A DNA stretch of 64,000 nucleotides from Thermopetrobacter sp. TC1 (GTDB taxonomy: Bacteria; Pseudomonadota; Alphaproteobacteria; Rhizobiales; Aestuariivirgaceae), in the NCBI RefSeq assembly GCF_000746275.1, contig NZ_JQKX01000020.1, forward strand, positions 1 through 64,000, in the 5' to 3' direction. This document shows, one piece after another, positions 8,637-17,326 of the stretch. Both the position numbers and the translations under genes were made by a program. Position 1 is the stretch's first letter; the number at the start of each line of letters is the position of its first letter. A model generated the notes under the pieces. It was not told the origin of the DNA. It made no database searches and saw only the letters and a list, made by a program, of their open reading frames with translations.

Positions 8637-9199
8637 TCCGGCATGACCAGGAATATGTTGAACCGCGCCTTGGAAGATGCGGATCCTCCCCCTGGCAGGG
8701 GGAGGTCGGCGCGAAGCGCCGGGAGGGGGTCGGGCCCAGAACTCGGCGGCGCGGGAGCAATGTGCGGTTGGCGCGTTATCTGCGGCGCGAAATGACGAAA
8801 GCCGAGATGCGTCTCTGGCATTTCCTGAGGCGAAAGAGACTTCTGGGTCTTAAGTTCCGCCGCCAACATCCCTTTGGGCCTTATGTTCTGGATTTCTATT
8901 GTCCGGAGCTTGCCCTTGCCATCGAAGTGGATGGTTCTCAGCATGGAAAGATGCGCGGCCGGAAGCATGATCAAGAACGGGATGCCTATTTGGCAAGGCA
9001 TGGCGTGATGGTTCTACGGTATTGGACTGCTGATGTGCTGCGGGATGTGGACGGGGTTGTGAACGACATCTGTGCGAAAATTCAACTTCTTCTAAATCGC
9101 CCGACCCCCTCCCTGACCCTCCCCCTACCAGGGGGAGGGAAGGGGGCGCGCATGGCATCGGGCAGGCTTCTTTCCACAGAGGGGAGGGCCGGGTCATGA
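8633..9199 (+). CDS. DUF559 domain protein (PD-(D/E)XK nuclease-like), inserted between nuoD and nuoE
   Basis: The core (residues 44-150) is a DUF559 domain, related to the Vsr-type nuclease fold: [21 protein letters not shown], then D87 in LDFYC and E98/D100 in IEVDG, the likely catalytic set. Residues 1-43 and the last 33 are translated from R3 repeats, so the original gene may start at GTG 8762, which has GGGAG just before it. The long frame nevertheless overlaps nuoD (ATGA, 8633-8636) and nuoE (ATGA, 9196-9199). It is not a complex I subunit. DNA cleavage activity is an inference from the fold. Confidence 0.8.
   Translation: MIRHDQEYVEPRLGRCGSSPWQGEVGAKRREGVGPRTRRRGSNVRLARYLRREMTKAEMRLWHFLRRKRLLGLKFRRQHPFGPYVLDFYCPELALAIEVDGSQHGKMRGRKHDQERDAYLARHGVMVLRYWTADVLRDVDGVVNDICAKIQLLLNRPTPSLTLPLPGGGKGARMASGRLLSTEGRAGS
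8685..8736 (+). repeat. REP-like unit R3, left flank of the DUF559 gene
   Basis: The palindrome CCTCCCCCT-GGC-AGGGGGAGG (8685-8705) is followed by the small stem GGCGCGAAGCGCC and by GGGAGGGGGTCGGGC (8721-8735). The layout equals the unit at 574-628. It lies inside the N-terminal part of the open DUF559 frame. Confidence 0.8.
9099..9140 (-). repeat. REP-like unit R3, right flank of the DUF559 gene (inverted)
   Basis: GCCCGACCCCCTCCC (9099-9113) is the exact reverse complement of 8721-8735, and CCCTCCCCCT-ACC-AGGGGGAGGG follows at 9118-9140. With the left unit it forms a 15-bp perfect terminal inverted repeat around the DUF559 gene. Confidence 0.8.
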
Positions 9200-10425
9200 G
9201 TTTTCGCAGGCTTCATCCCGAGCAGCCCGAGAGCTTCGCATTCACGCCGGAGAATCTGGCCTGGGCGAAGGAGGTGATCGCGCGCTATCCCGAAGGGCGT
9301 CAGGCTTCCGCCGTCATTCCGCTGCTTACCCGTGCGCAGGAGCAGAACGGCGGCTGGGTGACGGAGCCGATGATCCGCTATATCGCGGACATGCTGAAGA
9401 TGCGCCCCATCCGCGTGCTGGAGATCGCCACCTTCTACACGCAGTTTCAGCTTCAGCCCGTTGGCCGCAAGGCGCACATCTGGGTCTGCGGCACCACACC
9501 CTGCCGCCTGCGCGGCGCGGAGGAGCTGATCAAGGTCTGCAAGCGGCGCATCGCCGAAAAGGCGCACACGCTCTCCGAGGACGGCGACTTTTCCTGGGAG
9601 GAGGTGGAATGCCTCGGCGCCTGCACCAACGCGCCCATGATCCAGATCGGCGAAAGGGTCTATGAGGATCTCACGCCGGAGCGCTTCGAGGAGATCCTCG
9701 ATGAGATCGCCGCCGGGCGCTGGCCGGAGCCTGGGCCGCAGAACGGGCGCACGTCCTCTGAACCGCTGGGCGGACCAACGACGCTGACGGATGATTCCCT
9801 GTTCAACAAGGGATCGGACGCCGAGGCCTTAATCGCTGCCCGCAAGAGCAGTGCGGCGAAACATGCAGCCACGGCGCCGGAAACGCCGGCACACGCGCAA
9901 GACGAAACAGCCAGCGCAAAGAAAACCGAAGAAAAGGAGAGGGCCGCGGCCGAAACGGCAAAAGAAACTGCCAAGGAGCAGGCTGAGGCGAGCGCTCTTG
10001 CACAAGGTGAGGCGAAAGAGGCGAAAGAGGCAACAGAAAGCCCTGGCGCGGAAACGCCGAAAGATACCGCTCTGCAAGGCGCGGCCGCTCTTGCGGATCT
10101 GGCAGAAGCCCGCACGCCAAGCGAAGAGGAAGTGGAGGCCGCTAAAGCCACCCCGCCGCAGCTTTATGAGGCGCCGCCTGCGCAGGTTGATGATCTCAAG
10201 CTCATTTCCGGTGTCGGGCCAAAGCTTGAGAAGCTGCTCAACGATCTTGGCATCTACACCTTCGCCCAGATCGCCAGCTGGGGGCCGGGCGAGATCAAGT
10301 GGGTGGATGATCACCTCAAGTTCAAGGGCCGCATCGTGCGGGACAAGTGGGTGGAACAGGCCGCGGCACTCGCCGCCGGCGGCGAGGAGGAATACATCCG
10401 CCGCTTTGGCAAGAAACCGCGCTGA
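9196..10425 (+). CDS. nuoE: NADH-quinone oxidoreductase subunit E with C-terminal helix-hairpin-helix extension
   Basis: The first 170 residues form the 24-kDa subunit that holds the 2Fe-2S cluster N1a: CGTTPC...[11 protein letters not shown] supplies the four cysteines. A long Ala/Glu/Lys-rich low-complexity linker (about 200-325) leads to a helix-hairpin-helix domain ([29 protein letters not shown]). Such extensions are common in alphaproteobacterial NuoE; their role is unknown. At 409 residues it is more than twice the E. coli length. The start is taken from the ATGA overlap with the preceding frame. Confidence 0.95.
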   Translation: MSFRRLHPEQPESFAFTPENLAWAKEVIARYPEGRQASAVIPLLTRAQEQNGGWVTEPMIRYIADMLKMRPIRVLEIATFYTQFQLQPVGRKAHIWVCGTTPCRLRGAEELIKVCKRRIAEKAHTLSEDGDFSWEEVECLGACTNAPMIQIGERVYEDLTPERFEEILDEIAAGRWPEPGPQNGRTSSEPLGGPTTLTDDSLFNKGSDAEALIAARKSSAAKHAATAPETPAHAQDETASAKKTEEKERAAAETAKETAKEQAEASALAQGEAKEAKEATESPGAETPKDTALQGAAALADLAEARTPSEEEVEAAKATPPQLYEAPPAQVDDLKLISGVGPKLEKLLNDLGIYTFAQIASWGPGEIKWVDDHLKFKGRIVRDKWVEQAAALAAGGEEEYIRRFGKKPR

Positions 10426-10490
10426 AGCGTTCAGGCATCCCGGCGCAACGCATAAGGCGCGCGGGGATGAGAGGGCCGGAGGAAGCCACA

Positions 10491-10724
10491 ATGGCCGAGA
10501 TAACGAACGAATTGATTTACGAAGTGCTTAAAAGCATGCAAGCGCGGCTCGGCAATATTGAGCAGAGTCAGAAGGAGATGACCACACGCATCTCTGCCCT
10601 GCAAACGCACATGCTGGCGGTGGAAAAGGACGTGGCCAACCTTTACGAAGCGCTTGCTGCGTTGGATACGCGCATCGAACGCATCGAAAAGCGCCTGGAT
10701 ATCGTGGGCGAACCGGAGCTGTGA
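10491..10724 (+). CDS. Small coiled-coil protein between nuoE and nuoF
   Basis: The 77-residue product ([17 protein letters not shown]...) is predicted to be almost entirely alpha-helical with a heptad-like pattern ([35 protein letters not shown]). The ATG at 10491 has a good GGAGGA site; the open frame upstream of it is Arg-rich noise. Similar short proteins are scattered through alphaproteobacterial genomes in unrelated contexts. It is co-directional with nuo and ends 4 bp before nuoF. Its function is unknown. Confidence 0.7.
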   Translation: MAEITNELIYEVLKSMQARLGNIEQSQKEMTTRISALQTHMLAVEKDVANLYEALAALDTRIERIEKRLDIVGEPEL

Positions 10725-10728
10725 GCCG

Positions 10729-12048
10729 ATGCTGAGTGACAAGGATCGCATCTTCACCAACCTCTACGGCCTGCACGACTGGCGCCTGGCCGGCGCCTTG
10801 AAGCGCGGCGTCTATGACGGGGTGAAGGGCTTCATCGAGAAGGGCCGCGACTGGATCATCGAGGAGGTGAAGGCCTCAGGCCTGCGCGGTCGTGGCGGTG
10901 CCGGCTTTCCCACCGGGCTGAAATGGTCCTTCATGCCCAAGGAGGTGGGCGAGCGCCCGCATTATCTCGTGGTCAACGCCGACGAATCCGAGCCCGGCAC
11001 CTGCAAGGACCGCGAAATCCTGCGCCATGATCCCCATCGCCTCATCGAGGGCATGATCCTCGCCGGCCGCGCCATGCTCGCCCACACGGCCTTCATCTAC
11101 TTCCGCGGCGAGTTCATCCATGAGCGCAAGGTTTTCGAGGCGGCGGTTGAGGAAGCCTATGAGGCCGGCATCCTGGGGCGGGACACCATCTTCGGCTGGG
11201 ATTTCGACATCATCGTCCATCATGGCGCCGGTGCCTACATCTGTGGTGAGGAAACGGCGCTGATCGAATCCATCGAGGGCAAGAAGGGCCAGCCGCGGCT
11301 GAAGCCGCCGTTTCCGGCCAACGCCGGCCTTTATGGCTGTCCCACCACGGTCAACAACGTGGAATCCATCGCCTCCGTCGGCGAGATCCTGCGCCGTGGC
11401 GGCAGCTGGTTTGCCAGCCTAGGCAAGCCCAACAACACCGGCACCAAGCTCTTCTGCATCTCCGGCCATGTGGAAAAGCCCTGCGTGGTGGAAGAGGAGA
11501 TGGGCATCACCTTCCGTGAGCTCATCGAGACCCACGCCGGCGGCATCCGCGGCGGCTGGGACAATCTCAAGGCGGTCATTCCCGGCGGATCGTCTGTGCG
11601 CTGCGTGCCGGCGGAGCAGATCATCGACTGCCCCATGACCTTCGATGATCTCGCCAAGCTCGGCTCTGGCCTGGGCACCGCCGGCATCATCGTCATGGAC
11701 AAGTCCACCGACATCATCCGCGCCATCGCCCGGCTTGCCTATTTCTACAAGCACGAATCCTGCGGCCAGTGCACACCCTGCCGCGAAGGCACGGGCTGGA
11801 TGTGGCGCATGCTGGAGCGCATGGCCGAAGGCCGGGCGGAAAAGCGCGAGATCGACCTTCTCTTCGAGGTGTCCAAGGAGATCGAGGGCCATACCATCTG
11901 TGCGCTGGGCGATGCGGCGGCCTGGCCGGTGCAGGGGCTGATCAATCACTTCCGCGATGAGATCGAGGCCCGCATCGATGAATACACGGCGCGGGCGGAT
12001 GCGGAGGGCTCGATGGTGAAGGAGATGGAGAAGGCGGCGGCGGGCTGA
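10729..12048 (+). CDS. nuoF: NADH-quinone oxidoreductase subunit F
   Basis: It is the 51-kDa subunit that binds NADH, FMN and cluster N3. The glycine-rich segment [16 protein letters not shown] binds FMN and NADH, and [12 protein letters not shown] plus the later [13 protein letters not shown] cysteine ligate the 4Fe-4S cluster. I start it at ATG 10729 ([14 protein letters not shown]), which gives the normal 439 residues; the upstream in-frame extension belongs to the preceding small gene. Confidence 0.96.
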   Translation: MLSDKDRIFTNLYGLHDWRLAGALKRGVYDGVKGFIEKGRDWIIEEVKASGLRGRGGAGFPTGLKWSFMPKEVGERPHYLVVNADESEPGTCKDREILRHDPHRLIEGMILAGRAMLAHTAFIYFRGEFIHERKVFEAAVEEAYEAGILGRDTIFGWDFDIIVHHGAGAYICGEETALIESIEGKKGQPRLKPPFPANAGLYGCPTTVNNVESIASVGEILRRGGSWFASLGKPNNTGTKLFCISGHVEKPCVVEEEMGITFRELIETHAGGIRGGWDNLKAVIPGGSSVRCVPAEQIIDCPMTFDDLAKLGSGLGTAGIIVMDKSTDIIRAIARLAYFYKHESCGQCTPCREGTGWMWRMLERMAEGRAEKREIDLLFEVSKEIEGHTICALGDAAAWPVQGLINHFRDEIEARIDEYTARADAEGSMVKEMEKAAAG

Positions 12049-12055
12049 ACGCTTC

Positions 12056-12143
12056 GCCACCCCGGCGAAAGCCTTAGGTCTCGTGCCGCGGACTCATGAG
12101 GGTGTGGTGCGAGATTCCGGCTTTCGCCGGAATGACGGGAAAG
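12056..12143 (-). repeat. Repeat R1, truncated inverted copy between nuoF and nuoG
   Basis: Read on the minus strand it matches the core of the copy at 28672-28806: CGTCATTCCGGCGAAAGCC, then CATGAGT...GCGGCAC, then GGCTTTCGCCGGGGTG. The terminal CACACTACACGACACA repeats are absent, so only the core remains. It fills most of the 138-bp spacer inside the nuo operon. Confidence 0.7.
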
Positions 12144-12186
12144 CGGAAACGGCGGCTTGAGGAACAAACGACAGGGATAGGGCGAC

Positions 12187-14346
12187 ATGCCGAAGATCGT
12201 CATAGACGGGCAGGAAATCGAGGTGCCGGACGGAACCACCGTCCTGCAGGCCTGCGAAATGGCCGGCAAGGAGATTCCGCGCTTCTGTTATCACGAGCGC
12301 CTTTCCGTGGCCGGCAACTGCCGCATGTGCCTGGTGGAGGTTTCGGGCATCCCCAAGCCCATGGCCTCCTGCGCCCTTTCAGTCAACGATCTCAGGCCCG
12401 GCCCCAATGGCGAGCCGCCGCAGGTGTTCACGGACTCGGAAGTCACCCGCAAGGCGCGGCAGGGGGTGATGGAGTTTCTTCTCATCAATCACCCGCTGGA
12501 TTGTCCCATCTGCGATCAGGGTGGCGAGTGCGACCTGCAGGATCAGGCCATGGGCTATGGCCGCGGCGTTTCGCGCTTTCGCGAGCCCAAGCGCGCGGTG
12601 GAAAACCGCTATATCAGCCCCCTGATCAAGACGGTGATGACCCGCTGCATCAAATGCACCCGCTGCGTGCGCTTCATCGCCGATGTTGCGGGCTTGGGAG
12701 ATCTCGGCGCCATCGGCCGCGGTGAGGATGTGGAGATTTCCACCTATCTCGATGCCGCACTGGATACCGAGCTGGCCGGCAATATCGTCGATCTCTGCCC
12801 CGTGGGCGCGCTCACCAACGCAACCTATGCCTTCCGCGCCCGCCCCTGGGAGCTGACCAAGACCGAAACCATCGACGCCATGGATGCCATGGGCTGCAAC
12901 ATCCGGGTGGACGCCAAGTTCGACCGGCTCATGCGCATCCTGCCGCGCCTGCATGAGGACATCAACGAGGAGTGGATTTCCGACAAGACCCGCCATGTCT
13001 GGGACGGCCTGCAAAAACGCCGTCTTGATACGCCCTGGGTGCGGGAAAACGGCCGGCTGCGCCCGGCCAGCTGGGAGGAGGCCTTTGATCGTATTGCCGA
13101 GGCCTTCCCGAAGGACGCGCCGGACAAGGCGGCCGCCATCGCCGGCGGTCTTGCCGCCGCGGAAGAGGCCTTTGCGCTTAAGCGGCTGATGCAGGCCCTG
13201 GGCGTGGCTTCCGTGGATTGCCGCCCGCCGCATGTGCCCCTGGGCACTGCCGGCGGCCGGGCGGGCTGGCTGTTCAACGCCACCATCGCCGGCATCGATC
13301 AGGCCGATGCCATCCTGTTCATCGGCACCAATCCGCGGTATGACGCCGCGGTGCTGAACACGCGGATTCATCGCGCCTGGTTTGATCGTGACGTGCCTGT
13401 CGCCCTGCTGGGAGAGAAGCCGGATCTCTTCTATGACTTCAATTGGTTGGGTGATAATCCTCAAGTATTGCTTGAGCTTGCGGAAGGCCGTCATGCCTTC
13501 GCCGAGGTTCTGCGCAAGGCCGAGCGGCCGCTCATCATCCTTGGCATGGGCGCGCTTAAGCGGCCGGATGCTGCCACCCTCTGGTCGGCGGCTGCGCGCC
13601 TTGCTCAATCCGTTGAGGCGGTGAAGGAGGGCTGGAACGGCTTTTCCGTCCTGCATGTGGAGGCAGGGCTGGTGGGCGCGCTGGAGGTGGGCTGCCTGCC
13701 GGATGACGGCGGGCGTGACACGGCCGCCATCCTTGATGCGGCGGAACAGGAGGAGCTCTCCTTCGTCTGGCTCTTGCATGCCGATGAGCTCGACATGACG
13801 CGCCTTGCCAGGCCTTTCGTCGTCTATCAGGGCAGCCATGGCGATGCCGGCGCGCAGATTGCCGATGTCATCCTGCCCGGCGCCACCTATGTGGAGAAGG
13901 ATGTCACCTTCGTGAACATGGAAGGCCGCCCGCAAATGACGAGCCGGGCGATCCTGCCGCCGGGCGAGGCGCGGGAGGACTGGGCGATCTTACGCAAGGC
14001 GGCCGACGTGCTGGGCGTTGATGTCGGCTTTGACAGCCTTGAGGCATTGCGCAAGGCCATGTACGAAACGGCACCTCATCTGGCGGCCATCGATTCCATC
14101 ACGCCGGCCGATCCTGCGGGGATCGGGGAGATCGCCCGGCTGGGCGGCGCAATTGACGAGGCGCCGCTGAAGGCGCCGATCGCCGATTTCTGGCTGACCA
14201 ATCCGATCGCGCGCGCGTCTGACATCATGCAGCGGATGAGCGCGCTGCGTAAGGACCGCGCAAACGCGGGCGATGCGCCCGACGGCGGCAACGGCGGTAA
14301 TGGCGGCACGGCGGCGGAGACGACAGGCAGGGAAGCGGCGGAGTAG
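12187..14346 (+). CDS. nuoG: NADH-quinone oxidoreductase subunit G
   Basis: It is the 75-kDa subunit with several iron-sulfur clusters. The 2Fe-2S ligands are C34, C45, C48 and C62. [14 protein letters not shown] gives the His/Cys-ligated N5 cluster, and CIKCTRC...CPVGA gives N4. A molybdopterin-oxidoreductase-like domain fills the rest. It has 719 residues; the last 35 are a Gly/Asn-rich low-complexity tail (GGNGGNGG). nuoH starts 5 bp after the stop. Confidence 0.96.
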   Translation: MPKIVIDGQEIEVPDGTTVLQACEMAGKEIPRFCYHERLSVAGNCRMCLVEVSGIPKPMASCALSVNDLRPGPNGEPPQVFTDSEVTRKARQGVMEFLLINHPLDCPICDQGGECDLQDQAMGYGRGVSRFREPKRAVENRYISPLIKTVMTRCIKCTRCVRFIADVAGLGDLGAIGRGEDVEISTYLDAALDTELAGNIVDLCPVGALTNATYAFRARPWELTKTETIDAMDAMGCNIRVDAKFDRLMRILPRLHEDINEEWISDKTRHVWDGLQKRRLDTPWVRENGRLRPASWEEAFDRIAEAFPKDAPDKAAAIAGGLAAAEEAFALKRLMQALGVASVDCRPPHVPLGTAGGRAGWLFNATIAGIDQADAILFIGTNPRYDAAVLNTRIHRAWFDRDVPVALLGEKPDLFYDFNWLGDNPQVLLELAEGRHAFAEVLRKAERPLIILGMGALKRPDAATLWSAAARLAQSVEAVKEGWNGFSVLHVEAGLVGALEVGCLPDDGGRDTAAILDAAEQEELSFVWLLHADELDMTRLARPFVVYQGSHGDAGAQIADVILPGATYVEKDVTFVNMEGRPQMTSRAILPPGEAREDWAILRKAADVLGVDVGFDSLEALRKAMYETAPHLAAIDSITPADPAGIGEIARLGGAIDEAPLKAPIADFWLTNPIARASDIMQRMSALRKDRANAGDAPDGGNGGNGGTAAETTGREAAE

Positions 14347-14350
14347 GGCG

Positions 14351-15397
14351 ATGCAGACGAGCCTTTGGGATACGCTCTGGTGGCTGTTCATCATCGCGTT
14401 GAAGAGCGCGGTGCTCCTGGTCATTCTGCTCGTGGCCCTGGCCTTTCTCATCTATGTGGACCGCAAGGTCTGGGCCGCGGTGCAGATGCGGCGCGGGCCG
14501 AACGTGGTCGGCCCCTTCGGCCTGCTGCAATCCTTCGCCGACCTTCTCAAGTTCGTGCTGAAGGAGGTCGTCATTCCCGATGCCACCAACAAGGGCGTCT
14601 ACATCATTGCGCCGCTGGTGGTTTCTGTGCTGGCGCTTGCCGCCTGGGCGGTGGTGCCGGTGGCGGACGGCTGGGCCATCGGTGATATCAACGTCGGCAT
14701 CCTCTACATCTTCGCCCTGTCCTCGCTGACGGTTTACGGCGTGATCATGGGCGGCTGGGCCTCCAACTCCAAATATCCCTTCATGGCCGCCCTGCGTTCC
14801 GCCGCGCAGATGGTCTCCTATGAGGTCTCCATCGGCTTTGTCATCGTCACCGTGCTCATGGTGGCGGGATCGCTCAATCTCTCCGAGATCGTGCGCGCCC
14901 AGACGGCGGGGCTTGGCACCTGGCTCGGCCTGCCCAGCTCCTTCCTCGACTGGTACTGGCTGCCGCTGTTTCCCATGTTCATCATCTTCTTCATCTCCGC
15001 CCTGGCGGAGACCAACCGCCCGCCCTTCGACATGGTGGAGGCGGAATCGGAGCTGGTGGCCGGGCACATGGTGGAATATTCCTCCACGCCCTATCTGCTG
15101 TTCATGCTGGGCGAATACGTGGCCATCACCCTGATGTGCGCGCTGACCACCACGCTGTTTCTCGGCGGCTGGCTGCCGATCATCGACGTGCCGCCCTTCA
15201 ACTGGATTCCGGGCGTGATCTGGTTCACGCTCAAGGCGCTGTTCGTCTTCTTCTTCTTCGCGCTGGTGAAGGCCTTCGTGCCGCGCTATCGCTACGATCA
15301 GCTCATGCGTCTGGGCTGGAAGGTGTTCCTGCCCATCTCCCTGTTCTACGTGGCGGCGGTGGCCGGCGTGCTCGTTGCGTTCGATCTGGCGCCGTGA
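14351..15397 (+). CDS. nuoH: NADH-quinone oxidoreductase subunit H
   Basis: It is a membrane subunit that joins the peripheral and membrane arms at the quinone entry. It has eight or more transmembrane segments and the family blocks [43 protein letters not shown] and [18 protein letters not shown]. The ATG at 14351 gives 348 residues and lies directly behind nuoG; the open frame upstream is the nuoG tail in another frame. Confidence 0.97.
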   Translation: MQTSLWDTLWWLFIIALKSAVLLVILLVALAFLIYVDRKVWAAVQMRRGPNVVGPFGLLQSFADLLKFVLKEVVIPDATNKGVYIIAPLVVSVLALAAWAVVPVADGWAIGDINVGILYIFALSSLTVYGVIMGGWASNSKYPFMAALRSAAQMVSYEVSIGFVIVTVLMVAGSLNLSEIVRAQTAGLGTWLGLPSSFLDWYWLPLFPMFIIFFISALAETNRPPFDMVEAESELVAGHMVEYSSTPYLLFMLGEYVAITLMCALTTTLFLGGWLPIIDVPPFNWIPGVIWFTLKALFVFFFFALVKAFVPRYRYDQLMRLGWKVFLPISLFYVAAVAGVLVAFDLAP

Positions 15398-15412
15398 CGG
15401 GGGAGGGCGTGC

Positions 15413-15700
15413 ATGAACGATATCGTCGCCATAATCGATCAGCCGCTGGACAAGTGGAATTTGATCGGTGCCCTGTTTCTGCTGCTGGTGGGGGTGATCA
15501 ACATGATCGCGGGCAATCATGCGCTGAACAGAAGTATTGCCGAGCGGCGCAAGGCCGGGGCGTCGGAAGAGGAGCTTGCGGCCATGCAGGAGCGGATGGG
15601 CCTTGTCAGGAAGATTTTGGTGGTGGGAAATTACGTCGTTTTCCCGTTGGCGGGATTCTTCCTGTTTGGCCCGGTGTTCAGGCAGACGTTCGGTCAATAA
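15413..15700 (+). CDS. Small two-helix membrane protein between nuoH and nuoI
   Basis: The 95-residue product has transmembrane segments at about 19-37 (IGALFLLLVGVINMIAG) and 70-88 (ILVVGNYVVFPLAGFFLFGPVF), joined by a charged helical loop rich in Arg, Glu and Ala. GGGAGGGCG precedes the ATG, and it lies 15 bp after nuoH and 40 bp before nuoI in the same direction, so it is co-expressed with complex I. I do not recognise the family. Unassigned frames are also known in the nuo operon of Rhodobacter capsulatus. A role in complex I is inferred only from position. Confidence 0.75.
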   Translation: MNDIVAIIDQPLDKWNLIGALFLLLVGVINMIAGNHALNRSIAERRKAGASEEELAAMQERMGLVRKILVVGNYVVFPLAGFFLFGPVFRQTFGQ

Positions 15701-15740
15701 GGGCGGAAAGGCTGGGACGGATTGAAGAGGGCGCAAAGGC

Positions 15741-16229
15741 ATGCGGATCGGCCAGGCAATAAAGTCGCTCTTCCTCATCGAGTTCGTGAAGGCGGTGGCG
15801 CTGTCCATGCGCTACTTCTTCGCGCCGAAGGCGACGATCAACTATCCCTTCGAGAAGGGATACCTCTCGCCGCGTTTCCGGGGCGAGCATGCCTTGCGGC
15901 GTTATCCCAACGGCGAGGAGCGCTGCATTGCCTGCAAGCTGTGCGAGGCCACCTGTCCGGCCCAGGCCATTCACATTGAGGCCGGCCCGCGCCGCGCCGA
16001 CGGCTCGCGCCGCACCACCCGCTATGACATCGACATGACCAAGTGCATCTACTGCGGTTTCTGTCAGGAGGCCTGCCCGGTGGAGGCCATAGTCGAGGGG
16101 CCGAATTTCGAATTCGCCACGGAAACCCGCGAGGAGCTCTTCTATACCAAGGAGAGGCTGCTTGCGAACGGCGACCGCTGGGAGCGGGAGATCGCCGCCA
16201 ACATCCGCGCCGATGCGCCATGGCGCTGA
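15741..16229 (+). CDS. nuoI: NADH-quinone oxidoreductase subunit I
   Basis: It is a ferredoxin-like subunit with clusters N6a and N6b. The two motifs [12 protein letters not shown] and [12 protein letters not shown] are intact, with the alphaproteobacterial spacing and the [24 protein letters not shown] lead. It has 162 residues. A 73-bp spacer follows before nuoJ. Confidence 0.97.
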   Translation: MRIGQAIKSLFLIEFVKAVALSMRYFFAPKATINYPFEKGYLSPRFRGEHALRRYPNGEERCIACKLCEATCPAQAIHIEAGPRRADGSRRTTRYDIDMTKCIYCGFCQEACPVEAIVEGPNFEFATETREELFYTKERLLANGDRWEREIAANIRADAPWR

Positions 16230-16302
16230 CAGGCTGCGGAGAGGGAGATGGGGCTGTGATGAAGCGTGTGATGAGAAGTCCTGCGGGCTTGAGGGAGGAG
16301 AG

Positions 16303-16914
16303 ATGATCGCCACCGTGTTCTTCTACATGTTTGCGGTGTTTCTGCTGGGCTCGGCGCTGCTGGTCATCACCGTGCGCAACCCCGTGCATGCGGTGCTGTT
16401 CCTCATTCTCGCCTTCTTCAATGCCGCCGGTCTCTTCCTCATCGCGGGGGCGGAATTCCTCGCCATGAACCTCATCATCGTCTATGTCGGCGCGGTCATG
16501 GTCCTGTTCCTGTTCATTGTCATGACGCTTGATGTGGACTTTGCCGAGCTGCGCGCCGGCATGGCCGAATATCTGCCCGTGGGGCTGTTCGTGGGCCTTG
16601 TTCTGGTGGTGGAGCTGATCATGGTCTTCTCCGCTTGGGCCCTGGCGCCGGAGGCGATGAAGCTGCGCATGGCGCCCATGCCGAAGGATGTGACCAACAC
16701 CGAGGCCTTGGGGCGCGTCATCTACACCGATTATGTCCTCTACTTCCAGCTGGCGGGCGTCATCCTGCTAGTGGCCATGATCGGCGCCATCGTGCTCTCG
16801 CTGCATCACAGAAAGGATGTGCGGCGCCAGAACATCGCCGATCAGGTCTCGCGCCGGCGCAACGAGCAGGTGGCGCTTGTCGATGTTGAACCCGGCCAGG
16901 GGCTGGAGAGCTGA
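16303..16914 (+). CDS. nuoJ: NADH-quinone oxidoreductase subunit J
   Basis: It is a membrane subunit with five transmembrane helices and the conserved NPVHAVLFLILAFFNAAGLFL and FLAMNLIIVYVGAVMVLFLFIVMTLD segments. The ATG at 16303 follows GGGAGGAGAG and gives 203 residues with a charged C-terminal tail. The longer upstream frame is non-coding. Confidence 0.95.
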   Translation: MIATVFFYMFAVFLLGSALLVITVRNPVHAVLFLILAFFNAAGLFLIAGAEFLAMNLIIVYVGAVMVLFLFIVMTLDVDFAELRAGMAEYLPVGLFVGLVLVVELIMVFSAWALAPEAMKLRMAPMPKDVTNTEALGRVIYTDYVLYFQLAGVILLVAMIGAIVLSLHHRKDVRRQNIADQVSRRRNEQVALVDVEPGQGLES

Positions 16915-17012
16915 AGGAAAGGTTGCAAGAGGGGAAGGACGGGCCGTTTCCGGCCTCGCAAAACAGGCGGATGCCAGAGGCGGCCTAAAACGGATGGAAA
17001 GGGTCTTGGACC

Positions 17013-17321
17013 ATGGCGGTCGGACTGGAGCATTACCTGGCGGTGGCGGCGATCCTGTTCACCATCGGCGTGTTCGGGATCTTCCTGAACCGCAAGAACG
17101 TCATCGTCATTCTCATGTCCATCGAGCTCATGCTGCTTGCGGTGAACATCAACCTGGTGGCCTTCTCCGCGCGCCTTGGCGATCTCATGGGGCAGGTGCT
17201 GGCGCTGCTCGTGCTCACCGTCGCCGCAGCGGAGGCGGCCATCGGTCTTGCCATTCTCGTGATCTACTACCGCAATCGCGGCACCATCGCGGTTGACGAG
17301 ATCAACAAGCTGAAGGGCTAG
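17013..17321 (+). CDS. nuoK: NADH-quinone oxidoreductase subunit K
   Basis: It is a three-helix membrane subunit of 102 residues. The helix-2 and helix-3 glutamates used in proton transfer are visible in [15 protein letters not shown] and [13 protein letters not shown]. The Shine-Dalgarno site is weak. A 98-bp spacer separates it from nuoJ, and nuoL begins 6 bp after its stop. Confidence 0.96.
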   Translation: MAVGLEHYLAVAAILFTIGVFGIFLNRKNVIVILMSIELMLLAVNINLVAFSARLGDLMGQVLALLVLTVAAAEAAIGLAILVIYYRNRGTIAVDEINKLKG

Positions 17322-17326
17322 GAACA

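Noticed and set aside
9660-10151. 163-codon minus-strand Ser/Ala-rich frame opposite the NuoE linker.
   Set aside because: Arises from the low-complexity Ala/Glu/Lys linker read on the other strand.
12379-13935. 518-codon minus-strand frame opposite nuoG.
   Set aside because: Shadow of nuoG. The product is rich in His, Gly and Arg without motifs and has no ribosome site.
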